From positions 1-64,000 of the forward strand of contig JAUMZL010000009.1 of NCBI GenBank assembly GCA_030528155.1: DNA of 64,000 nt, read 5' to 3'. Shown here piece by piece: positions 57,004 through 64,000 of this stretch (position 1 is its first letter; every line of letters begins with the position of its first letter). The notes below the pieces were generated by a model. It was given only the letters and a program-made list of their open reading frames with translations. It did no database searches and was not told where the DNA came from. This DNA is from Aerococcus sp. Its GTDB lineage: Bacteria > Bacillota > Bacilli > Lactobacillales > Aerococcaceae. A program made the translations under genes and the position numbers.

Positions 57004-58103
57004 TACCCAGTCACCTCTTCATAAATAGTGAGTGCGAGTGGTGGAATATGGTGCTTTTGCCATTGCTCGATCACGGCTTTAGCGATCAACGTTTTGGGTG
57101 CTAAGGCAATCACGCAATCTCCACCGCCAGCACCGGAAATTTTACTCATCGCTCCGTACTGCCGCGCAATCTGAACGCTTTTGGCAGCGAGAGAGGTCAG
57201 GTAGGGTTTCCCCACGTGGGCGGTATAATTCATGAGTGCTTCGGCATTATCATATAACGCCTGGCTGACACTCGGCCAATCCACCGATGAAATGCCGGCG
57301 ACGAAGCGATCGATAATCGCTTGCGACTGTGTGATTAAGCTTTGAAAATACTGCGGTTGGTTGGCTTTTAAAGTAGGCGTTGTCACTTCATTGTTTTCTT
57401 GTTGAATCAATGCATCTGTTGAGGCGGCTTGTTTGGTCCACGCCACCAAAAAATGCCAATCGACTGGCAAATGAAGACGCTCAATAGCTAGACCTGGCCA
57501 CGACTCTGTTAACCAGGTTCGCAATGTTGCTCCAGCTAATGGCACACCGGTAGCAATAAAATCATGGTCGAAGTTACGATAGCGCACCATGCCGGTATAA
57601 GCAATGGCAGCTAAATCCCCGTATGACCCGTGATAACCAGCTTGGTATTGTGAGAGCGCGGCCAATTTAAAAAGCAATGTTCGCTCGCTATCATCCGGGG
57701 TGCTAGACCAGAGTCCATAATATTCACCGAGCGCGCGCACGATAGCGACACTGACGGCGCCACTGGAACCGAGCCCCAATTTTGTCCCGTCTGTAGCGTC
57801 CAATTCCGAATGAATCTGCACTCGAAAATGATCGTAACGACCAATATAACGAGCGACAGCTTCAATAGCGCTAAAGACAAGATCAAAACGTTTGTGATTA
57901 GGGCTGGTCAGGGTTGTCCCCTCCCACGCCCAACTGATTACATGATCGGAAAGGGCAGTTTCCAATTGACCGGTGGTTTCTAGTGGTGTTAGTGCCACCG
58001 TTAAAAAGCGATCAACAGCAACGGCGACGGCTTGTGATTTAGGGGCGAGAATCGCGTATTCTCCCACCAGATAGAGTTTGCCTGGAACTTTTACTTTAAT
58101 CAT
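57003..58103 (-). CDS. mvaK2: Phosphomevalonate kinase
   Basis: A 366-residue GHMP kinase forming mevalonate diphosphate. The start KVPGKLYLVGEYAIL, the ATP loop TKLGLGSSGAVSVAIVRAL (about 110) and the C-terminal KISGAGGGDCVIAL identify the family member. Overlaps mvaD by 8 nt at its start and fni by 1 nt at its end. Confidence 0.95.
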   Translation of the reverse strand: MIKVKVPGKLYLVGEYAILAPKSQAVAVAVDRFLTVALTPLETTGQLETALSDHVISWAWEGTTLTSPNHKRFDLVFSAIEAVARYIGRYDHFRVQIHSELDATDGTKLGLGSSGAVSVAIVRALGEYYGLWSSTPDDSERTLLFKLAALSQYQAGYHGSYGDLAAIAYTGMVRYRNFDHDFIATGVPLAGATLRTWLTESWPGLAIERLHLPVDWHFLVAWTKQAASTDALIQQENNEVTTPTLKANQPQYFQSLITQSQAIIDRFVAGISSVDWPSVSQALYDNAEALMNYTAHVGKPYLTSLAAKSVQIARQYGAMSKISGAGGGDCVIALAPKTLIAKAVIEQWQKHHIPPLALTIYEEVTG

Positions 58104-59076
58104 TGAGATCCCCCATTACGCGCTGAACGCCAGGACCAGGTGTGGCGATAAGTATCTCGGTATTATTGAGTTGTTGCTGCAATCGTTCTTTTATCTGGTG
58201 AGATTCACTCTTCCGGCAGAGGACCTTGACGTTAGGGCCGGCATCCATGGTGATATAGACAGAAAAGCCTTCATCACGCAAGGCATGAATGACTTGAATA
58301 GCGTGTAAGGTTTCTGGCTCTAAGTACCAAAATGGCGGATCACTGGCCAGTGTTGTCGCATGCATACGGAAAGCATTGCGCTCGGCGATTTTTCCAACCG
58401 TGTCGAAATCGTGCGCCTTGATCGCCGGCTTAATTAAAGTCAAGTCATCTTCAGCAGAATCCACCCATTGCGCATAGTAGGCAGATGTTTCCACGGTATG
58501 GCGCATGCCCGCTCGCGAAGAAATTTTCTTCGGTTGGGTATTGATCATGACTGTGACCATGGCGATGTCCCAATTGGCATCGTCAAATGGCACGGCATAG
58601 GAGGTTTCATCGTCTGTTCCCTTTTGCCATTCCACAAACCCACCATAAACGCTGCGGCAGGCGCTCCCAGATCCGCGGCGCGCATAGCGAGAGAGGAGTG
58701 GCAGAGAGAAATTGAGGTGAAGTGCATCAGATGCTGCGGCGGCAGCAGCGGCGAAGGCAGAGGCGGAACTCGCCAGCCCTGCTCCCGTTGGCACGTGATT
58801 GACACTGATGACTTGTGCTTTAAGGTTGGTTTTGGCAACCGTGCGAAAAAGGTCGAGGAATGGCGTCATTTTAGCGGTAGAAACGGGTTTATCGTTGAGA
58901 ATCAACGAATCCTCCGCCAATGAACGACTAAAGGTGATCGTCGTATCGGTATAAAATTCATCCAGTGTTAGCGATAAATTGCTATTCATTGGCAAAATGA
59001 GCGCCTCATCGCGCTTGCCCCAATACTTAATCAGAGCAATGTTGTTGTGCGCTCGCCAGGTCGAGTTTTGCTGCAT
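58096..59076 (-). CDS. mvaD: Diphosphomevalonate decarboxylase
   Basis: A 326-residue GHMP-fold enzyme converting mevalonate diphosphate to isopentenyl diphosphate with ATP use and CO2 loss. NIALIKYWGKRDEALILP (residues 12 onward), PTGAGLASSASAFAAAA, RRGSGSACRSVYGGFVEW and the late TMDAGPNVKVLC are diagnostic. GGAGACG precedes the ATG. Middle gene of the operon. Confidence 0.97.
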   Translation of the reverse strand: MQQNSTWRAHNNIALIKYWGKRDEALILPMNSNLSLTLDEFYTDTTITFSRSLAEDSLILNDKPVSTAKMTPFLDLFRTVAKTNLKAQVISVNHVPTGAGLASSASAFAAAAAAASDALHLNFSLPLLSRYARRGSGSACRSVYGGFVEWQKGTDDETSYAVPFDDANWDIAMVTVMINTQPKKISSRAGMRHTVETSAYYAQWVDSAEDDLTLIKPAIKAHDFDTVGKIAERNAFRMHATTLASDPPFWYLEPETLHAIQVIHALRDEGFSVYITMDAGPNVKVLCRKSESHQIKERLQQQLNNTEILIATPGPGVQRVMGDLND

Positions 59077-59139
59077 TTTTTCGTCTCCATTAATGACTCA
59101 TGTAGTAGTGGTGATTAGGAAGGGCGGTATTCTAAACGG

Positions 59140-60168
59140 CTACTGTCTGCCAGAATTAGTATCTTCGGCATCGCTATCTTGGAGTGCATGGCCCATGCCT
59201 TCGCTGCTGAATGGCATCAACCAAGTATCGCGCACCAATTGTTGTTCCATTAGGGCATGAGAAAGTGTCTCACCACTTGCTTCATCTTCAACAAGGGCAT
59301 AAAAGCAGCCCCCCTTGCCGCCACCGGTCAACTTAGCGCCTAGAGCACCATGTTCAATCACATAATTCATTCCCGCATCCAGCTCAGGGCTGGAAACTTG
59401 CAGAGTACGCAGTTCACGCTGAGCGGCATTGATCAATTGCCCCAGGTGTTTGCCATGTGATGCGGTATGGGGTGTCGTTGTTGTTTCGATTAATGCTTGC
59501 CGCATTTGATTGACTAATTGCCCTAACGATGCAATGGCGCGATGGGTGGCTTGGCGTCTGGTTGAAAAGCGGCTCTCAAAATGACTGCGCACTTCCGAGA
59601 CCGCTTCCTTGGTGTGACCGGGAACGCCGGTGTCGCAGACCAGTAGCCAATACGGCGTATCGAAGTGAAAGGGCTCTTGAATTTCGCCTTTTTTGAAAAA
59701 AAGCGGTTGATTCAAAGCGGTCACGCGCGCATCTAAGCCACTGGGGTTGCCATGAGTGATGGTTTCGGCATAGTCCGTATAATGCAGGAGCGTTTGACTA
59801 GAAAGAGGCTGATCAAGATAGCGATAAAAGGCACGAATAAAGGCGACAGATAATGCTGCCGAACTCCCCAATCCTCGTTCAATCGGTAAGGAACTCTGAA
59901 TTGTAATCATAAAATGATAATGCTCTACCTCATGATCGCGCCGCAGGAGATTTAACAGTCCTACCAACCCGTCCAAAGAATCTGGAGCAGAGCGGACGGC
60001 GCCTTCATAGAGGTCACTGACAATATGAGAATGATTGCCCGCAGCCGACAACGTCACTGAAACATCGGCCGCCTGGAAGGGAACCGCAATCGAAGGGGAA
60101 CCATAGACGACGCTATGATCACCGATCAGGATAATTTTACCGTGCGCTTGCCCAACTGCTTCTTTCAT
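59140..60168 (-). CDS. mvaK1: Mevalonate kinase
   Basis: A 342-residue GHMP kinase phosphorylating mevalonate. AHGKIILIGDHSVVYG (about 8-23), the glycine-rich ATP loop ERGLGSSAALSVA (about 99), NPSGLDARV with the catalytic Asp (about 145), and KLTGGGKGGCFYAL (about 287) are present. It is the first gene of the mevalonate operon; mvaD begins 63 nt downstream. Its C-tail (about 25 residues) is polar and longer than in some homologues. No clear promoter was picked in the 355-bp gap upstream. Confidence 0.96.
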   Translation of the reverse strand: MKEAVGQAHGKIILIGDHSVVYGSPSIAVPFQAADVSVTLSAAGNHSHIVSDLYEGAVRSAPDSLDGLVGLLNLLRRDHEVEHYHFMITIQSSLPIERGLGSSAALSVAFIRAFYRYLDQPLSSQTLLHYTDYAETITHGNPSGLDARVTALNQPLFFKKGEIQEPFHFDTPYWLLVCDTGVPGHTKEAVSEVRSHFESRFSTRRQATHRAIASLGQLVNQMRQALIETTTTPHTASHGKHLGQLINAAQRELRTLQVSSPELDAGMNYVIEHGALGAKLTGGGKGGCFYALVEDEASGETLSHALMEQQLVRDTWLMPFSSEGMGHALQDSDAEDTNSGRQ

Positions 60169-60418
60169 GACTTCACTCCTTCACTCACATGAACGCAAGA
60201 AACGCTACTCTCTCACGTTCTCATACCTTCCCATTGTACACTATTCCCTGCGTTGGCGCATGAATTGCCCTTTGTTTCCAGTGAACTAAAGAATTTCCTT
60301 AAAAACAGAGAAAGAATGGGGATGAGACGAGTGGTTTGGATGAATAGACATTTTAGAGGAAAAGCAAATCGATATGATTTTAAAGGTTAATCCTAAAAAA
60401 TAGCGGAAGAAGCAGGGA

Positions 60419-60431
60419 TAAAACGAACATT
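60419..60431 (+). promoter_or_regulatory. Possible PurBox upstream of guaA
   Basis: TAAAACGAACATT matches the PurBox pattern AWWWCCGAACWWT at 11 of 13 positions, in the same orientation relative to the gene as at xpt. Its central G (60425) lies 63 bp before the candidate -10 TAAAAT, almost the same distance as at xpt (64 bp). The surrounding DNA is AT-rich, so chance is possible. Confidence 0.4.
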
Positions 60432-60487
60432 TATTAAAAATAGCTGGGAAAGGCTACGGAAATTTCCCGAAAGTGGGTGAGCTATGC

Positions 60488-60493
60488 TAAAAT
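60488..60493 (+). promoter_or_regulatory. Candidate -10 of guaA
   Basis: TAAAAT at 60488-60493 (TATGCT at 60483-60488 overlaps it). The hexamer 17 bp upstream is a poor -35. The rest of the divergent gap 60169-60523 holds no gene. Confidence 0.4.
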
Positions 60494-60523
60494 AAAAATG
60501 AATTTGAGAAAGGAAGTGACAGG

Positions 60524-62083
60524 TTGAGTAGTGTAGGTACACTCGAGTCTTTCGAGAAAGTCATCGTATTAGACTACGGCAGTCAGTATAATCAGCTGAT
60601 CACGCGGCGCATTCGGGAAATGGGCGTCTATTCTGAGTTACGTTCCCATCGTATGAGTGCCAGCGAGATTCAGTCACTGGGAAATGTGAAGGGAATTGTG
60701 CTCTCTGGCGGGCCCAACTCCGTTTACAGTGATGACGCCTTTGGAATTGATCCCGACATTTTTGAGCTCGGTATTCCAGTGTTAGGGATTTGCTACGGGA
60801 TGCAGCTCATTACGCATCAACTAGGCGGACGAGTAGAACCTTCCGATAAGCGCGAATATGGGCAAGCCGACATGACCATTCTGAAGCAGGAGGCGACCAT
60901 CTTTAAAGGATTGCAACCCGTGGAACAGGTGCTGATGAGTCATGGCGACCGCATTGCAGACATTCCAGCTGGGTTTGAAATCACCGCTAAAGCACCTAAC
61001 AGTCCGGTAGCTGCTTTTGAAGATGCCGAACGCCAGATTTACGGCTTCCAGTTCCATCCAGAAACGCGCGCTTCTATTCATGGGAATCAGATGCTCCACA
61101 ACTTTGTCTTTGACATCTGCCAAGCACAGGGTGACTGGACGATGGAAGACTTCATTGACATGAAGGTTAAAGAAATCCGTGAAAAAGTGGGCGACCATAA
61201 AGTTTTACTCGGTCTCTCCGGCGGGGTGGATTCCTCCGTCACAGGGGTCTTACTCAATAAAGCCATTGGAGATCAACTGGTGAGTGTCTTTGTGGATCAC
61301 GGTCTGCTGCGCAAGGGCGAAGCCGATCAAGTTATGAAGACACTCGGTGATGATTTTGGCATGAACATCATCAAAGTGGATGCTTCCGAACGCTTCCTCG
61401 GCAAGTTGGCTGGTGTTAGTGATCCTGAAACCAAACGTAAGATCATCGGGCACGAATTTATTGATGTCTTCAGTGATGAAGCGAAGAAACTCGACGGTAT
61501 CGATTATCTTGCGCAAGGGACACTCTATACGGATGTGATTGAGTCAGGAACCGAAACGGCACAGACTATCAAATCCCATCACAATGTCGGTGGTTTACCA
61601 GAAGACTTGCAGTTTGATTTAATTGAACCGTTAAATACCCTCTTCAAAGATGAAGTGCGTGCTGTAGGTACCACGTTGGGGATGCCAGATAATATCGTTT
61701 GGCGCCAACCATTCCCAGGGCCTGGTTTAGCGATTCGTGTGATTGGTGAAGTGACACCAGAAAAATTGGAAATCGTCCGTGAATCTGATGCGATTCTGCG
61801 TGAAGAAATCGCTAAAGCTGGTTTAGATCGCGAAATTTGGCAATACTTCACGGTGCTCCCAGGCTTCAAGTCAGTTGGGGTGATGGGGGATCAACGGACG
61901 TATGAATACACAATCGCGATTCGTGCCATTACCTCCATTGATGGGATGACCGCTGATTGGGCACGCATTCCTTACGATGTGTTGGATCACATTTCACGTC
62001 GGATTGTCAATGAATGCAGCCATATCAACCGCGTCGTCCTTGACGTCACGAGTAAGCCACCTGCAACAGTTGAGTGGGAATAA
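60524..62083 (+). CDS. guaA: GMP synthase (glutamine-hydrolysing)
   Basis: A 519-residue cytoplasmic enzyme that aminates XMP to GMP. The class I glutaminase domain (about 12-200) has the nucleophile Cys90 in LGICYGMQL and the His-Glu pair in FQFHPE (about 176-178). The ATP-pyrophosphatase domain begins with the P-loop LSGGVDSSV (about 230), and the C-terminal dimerisation domain ends with the conserved KPPATVEWE. The TTG at 60524 follows AAAGGAAGTG; no other start is available in this frame before [10 protein letters not shown]. Functionally it continues from XMP, the product of Xpt. Confidence 0.97.
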   Translation: MSSVGTLESFEKVIVLDYGSQYNQLITRRIREMGVYSELRSHRMSASEIQSLGNVKGIVLSGGPNSVYSDDAFGIDPDIFELGIPVLGICYGMQLITHQLGGRVEPSDKREYGQADMTILKQEATIFKGLQPVEQVLMSHGDRIADIPAGFEITAKAPNSPVAAFEDAERQIYGFQFHPETRASIHGNQMLHNFVFDICQAQGDWTMEDFIDMKVKEIREKVGDHKVLLGLSGGVDSSVTGVLLNKAIGDQLVSVFVDHGLLRKGEADQVMKTLGDDFGMNIIKVDASERFLGKLAGVSDPETKRKIIGHEFIDVFSDEAKKLDGIDYLAQGTLYTDVIESGTETAQTIKSHHNVGGLPEDLQFDLIEPLNTLFKDEVRAVGTTLGMPDNIVWRQPFPGPGLAIRVIGEVTPEKLEIVRESDAILREEIAKAGLDREIWQYFTVLPGFKSVGVMGDQRTYEYTIAIRAITSIDGMTADWARIPYDVLDHISRRIVNECSHINRVVLDVTSKPPATVEWE

Positions 62084-62173
62084 GAAGACAAAGCAAAATG
62101 TTGATTTGACAACGATCAGTAGCCGCTAAACAACTCATAAATAATATAAGTTTGCTCGGTTTTCCGGGAAATT

Positions 62174-62218
62174 AGGAGTTATCCGATGCCTTTTGAAGAC
62201 GTTGGTTGACTCCTTTTT
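62174..62218 (+). terminator. Terminator after guaA
   Basis: AGGAGT (62174-62179) pairs with ACTCCT (62209-62214), with further partial pairing inside and a TTTTT tail. Confidence 0.65.
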
Positions 62219-62244
62219 GGTGTGATAAAAAACTGGGAAATTGA

Positions 62245-62586
62245 ATTGGCATAGGTGGTGGGTATCCAAGACAACCCCAGTATCAATATCCCGAAAGCTT
62301 TAAAGCTAAGACCGTCGATGAATTGTTAGCTCTCCCATTTCTTGATGGGAAGACAATATATGAGCAGTGGAAAGACATTAAGTTTTGGAATTATTAGGTT
62401 ATCAAATCTTGTCCGACTGAACTGCATTCCTTCTACGGTAAGTCAAAAATGCTGGTGGAACAGGCGCTTATGAATAAAAAATCAGAAGTTAAGCGCATCA
62501 TTATCAGTTCCATATTTATTTGGAGCGAACATGTCTCCGAAATTAAAGTAATAGCTAAAAAGGTTGAAAAATGCAATTTATTATGA
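62245..62586 (+). pseudogene. Interrupted reading frame of unknown identity
   Basis: One frame is open from just after TGA 62242 to TGA 62584-62586, broken only by TAG at 62395-62397. The first part reads GGGYPRQPQYQYPESFKAKT and then TVDELLALPFLDGKTIYEQW; after TAG it continues with SCPTELHSFYGKSKMLVEQA and ends KVEKCNLL. There is no start codon with a ribosome site, so this is the tail of a lost gene carrying a nonsense mutation, or two fused fragments. I do not recognise the protein. It lies between guaA and IS-derived DNA. Confidence 0.45.
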
Positions 62587-62672
62587 TCCTAAATTGTAAA
62601 CTTAAATGCAAACTGTTTAATATCCTTTTGAGTTATAAAACTACAACAATTACTAACGCACTACCGGAATCC

Positions 62673-62793
62673 CGCCTGACGTCCTTGCGGACTGATTGAT
62701 GTCATCTCAAAGGACGAGTCAAGGAGGAAAGCGGAGCGATCCTTGACTCGAACTAAAGAGATGACATATCATTTATTCCCTTAACGTCAGGCG
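62673..62793. repeat. 121-bp three-part palindrome
   Basis: Three nested pairs: CGCCTGACG (62673-62681) with CGTCAGGCG (62785-62793); ATGTCATCTC (62699-62708) with GAGATGACAT (62758-62767), extended by TGAT/ATCA; and CGAGTCAAGG (62715-62724) with CCTTGACTCG (62741-62750). All are perfect. It ends 8 bp before the end of the IS30 remnant gene. It has no T tail, so it is not a simple terminator; a MITE-like or palindromic intergenic element is likely. Only one copy was seen in the window. Confidence 0.75.
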
Positions 62794-62800
62794 TATTTCT

Positions 62801-63105
62801 TTAACAATCCATTGCCTTTAGAAATTCCTCATATGGATGACGATAGTCTAATATCTTTCTTGGTTGCTGATTAAGTACATTTTGATCAGGCTTTAGCCTC
62901 TTCTTAGAGGGGATTAGTAATGAAGATCCTTTCAGAATAAATTCTCTTAGAAGACCATTAAATCGTTCATTACTTCCTTTTTCTTGTGGTGAATTTGGAT
63001 GACACTAATAGACCTCTCGATTGCGATTACTGAGCTGTGATAGATTAGCAAATTCAGAACCGTTATCTGTTGCTAGAGTTTTAAAATTAACGATAGCTCA
63101 CAGAT
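62801..63105 (-). pseudogene. IS30-family transposase remnant (C-terminal part)
   Basis: On the reverse strand the translation gives ATDNGSEFANLSQLSNRN, then VY-stop-CHPNSPQEKGSNERFN, GLLREFILKG and ends RHPYEEFLKAMDC. The catalytic Asp (TDNGSEF) and Glu (SNERFNG) of the IS30 DDE domain and the PRKILDYRHP motif are recognisable. An in-frame TAG interrupts it and the N-terminal two thirds are missing, so it is dead. Confidence 0.88.
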
Positions 63106-63316
63106 TTCATGATCATTCGAATAGAGCGTCGGTGTTCCTAACTCAGTGACTAGAAAAATTGATTCCGCCAGCGGAAAGGTTATTACGGAGATGATGGTCG
63201 AGCAGAGTATGATATAGATTATACAAATCATGGTAACGCAAAGACGAATCCGGTCGTTCCACACAAACATGTTTGGGACTGGAGTAATTCCAAAATACCT
63301 AGAAGGAGAAAATCAG

Positions 63317-63538
63317 ATGAGTCAGTATAGTTTTAATAATTTTATTGAATGGATTGAAACAGGAAGAGAGATTGAGTTTTCTTATAGAGGGAAGAGATAT
63401 TCGGTAACGTATTATTCGGATAACCGGAAAGATTATATCTCTTTCACGGAGTTCTACCAAAAACCAGTAGACTATGCCAGTGCAAATGAGTTTATGGATT
63501 CGGCAATGATTGATGAGGAACTGCTTAAGGACGTTTGA
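63317..63538 (+). CDS. 73-residue acidic protein, possible immunity protein
   Basis: ATG at 63317 follows AGAAGGAGAAA. The product starts MSQYSFNNFIEWIETGREIE and continues FSYRGKRYSVTYYSDNRKD, YISFTEFYQKP, ending MIDEELLKDV. It is net acidic with a beta-rich core. I recall similar short orphan proteins in Firmicutes but no established function. The next reading frame resembles a polymorphic-toxin tip, and immunity proteins lie beside such modules, so an immunity role is a hypothesis. The base composition is lower in GC than in the housekeeping part. Confidence 0.65.
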   Translation: MSQYSFNNFIEWIETGREIEFSYRGKRYSVTYYSDNRKDYISFTEFYQKPVDYASANEFMDSAMIDEELLKDV

Positions 63539-63573
63539 CCAAATGTTGAAAAAATTGATATTTTTTAAGTGTC

Positions 63574-63612
63574 AGGAGGAGAGACGATTCAGTTCGTCCT
63601 CCTCTTTTCTTG
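63574..63612 (+). terminator. Terminator after the 73-residue protein gene
   Basis: AGGAGG (63574-63579) and ACG pair with CGTCCTCCT (63595-63603) with a small bulge, then TCTTTTCTT. Confidence 0.65.
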
Positions 63613-63768
63613 CTTAATAATTTAGTTACAAGAATTCTCTTCTCTATTATCTCATGCATCCCTATTGTCTATATCGTCTCATTATGTTACGGGAAAGTTG
63701 CGGAAATGGCTGAAAATGTCTATTTAGCGGGATTTTTAGGCTCATCCATCGCTTGAAAGGTAATCTTT

Positions 63769-64000
63769 ATGACGGTAAACTTTGCTTGTAATACAGGTGT
63801 CTATAAAGACAAGGATGGAAAGCTCTTTTATGAGACGGAATTTGGCATTGACCAGGTGAAAGGATTCGGGAAAAATCGTGTTTATATTGTAGTAAATGAC
63901 AAAGGGCCGAAATCAATAACGTTCTACAATAAAAATGGCACGATTCATAGACAAATTGATTTGGATCATAGGCATCTAGGTGAACAACCTAACGTACATG
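63769..64000 (+). CDS. Partial ORF resembling a detached polymorphic-toxin C-terminal domain
   Basis: The frame is open from ATG 63769 to the end of the window (77 codons seen). GAAAGG at 63755-63760 lies 8 nt before the ATG, so it may be translated. The protein starts MTVNFACNTGVYKDKDGKLF, then has FGKNRVYIVVNDKG, SITFYNKNGTIHRQIDLDHR and HLGEQPNVH at the edge. The pattern 'K/Q-IDLDHxH-x-G-x-x-P-x-x-H' is reminiscent of the C-terminal tips of secreted polymorphic toxins (nuclease-like), which can exist as orphan cassettes without their long N-terminal part. Neither signal peptide nor LXG domain is present. The family is not verified. Confidence 0.5.
   Translation, partial: MTVNFACNTGVYKDKDGKLFYETEFGIDQVKGFGKNRVYIVVNDKGPKSITFYNKNGTIHRQIDLDHRHLGEQPNVH

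Noticed and set aside
58468..58923. 151-codon forward ORF inside mvaD
   Set aside because: It is an antisense shadow of the well-supported mvaD gene.
62801..63105. Active IS30 insertion sequence
   Set aside because: Only the C-terminal third is present, with an in-frame stop and no recognisable pair of terminal inverted repeats.
63073..63270. 65-codon reverse-strand ORF next to the IS30 remnant
   Set aside because: It is in a different frame from the transposase remains, lacks a ribosome site and shows no recognisable motif.
63610..63756. 48-codon hydrophobic ORF starting at TTG (LVTRILFSIISCIPIVYI...)
   Set aside because: It has no ribosome site and starts in the tail of the terminator at 63574-63612; it may be a gene fragment but cannot be supported.

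Overview
The window reads as a chromosomal segment of a low-to-moderate GC Gram-positive bacterium of the order Lactobacillales. The support is a complete mevalonate cluster (mvaK1-mvaD-mvaK2-fni), four tRNA-sensing T-box leaders, a CtsR operator on clpB, a PurBox of the Lactococcus type, PepV, a LysM-rich wall hydrolase and conserved Firmicutes blocks such as tgt-yajC-comN and rpmG-rhomboid-glcK. The family within the order is not resolved from sequence alone.

Layout. 1-4.1 kb: tRNA-Leu(CAA), a GadC/YjeM-like amino acid antiporter, a membrane protein of unknown function, an isolated 32-residue amphipathic peptide gene with its own promoter and terminator, and a TIM-barrel protein. 4.6-11.4 kb: D-2-hydroxyacid dehydrogenase, xpt (reverse strand), clpB, tgt, yajC, comN. 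11.7-19.1 kb: an operon of mntR, dinB, a DRTGG/CBS/hotdog regulator and nrnA, then zwf (reverse) and a cshB-type helicase. 19.1-28.2 kb: DUF1189 and YfhO membrane proteins (reverse), a class B penicillin-binding protein, rpmG, rhomboid, glcK, a rhodanese-like protein and a 49-residue membrane protein.

28.3-51.2 kb: valS, leuS, pheST and a cystine-type symporter, each behind a T-box leader whose specifier codon can be read (GTA, CTC, TTC, TGC). Between them lie radC, mnmM/ytqB, a six-LysM glucosaminidase, a MurJ/YtgP flippase, pepV, a SpoU methyltransferase, an HxlR regulator, pta, tsaE and a GNAT acetyltransferase. 51.4-62.1 kb: exoA, a small membrane protein, murB, a two-domain ECF-type ATPase behind a possible structured leader, the reverse-strand mevalonate operon, and guaA.

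62.1-64 kb is different: an interrupted reading frame of unknown identity, a 121-bp three-part palindrome, a decayed IS30-type transposase, a 73-residue acidic protein, and at the very edge an open reading frame that resembles the detached C-terminal tip of a polymorphic toxin. This is the accessory part of the window and the best place to look for something undescribed.

The conserved part is wall, translation and central-metabolism housekeeping. Cell-wall functions (PBP, YfhO, LysM hydrolase, MurJ, MurB, isoprenoid supply) are spread over several units. The regulatory logic that can be read directly is amino-acid starvation sensing (T-boxes), purine control (candidate PurBoxes at xpt and guaA) and protein-stress control (CtsR at clpB).
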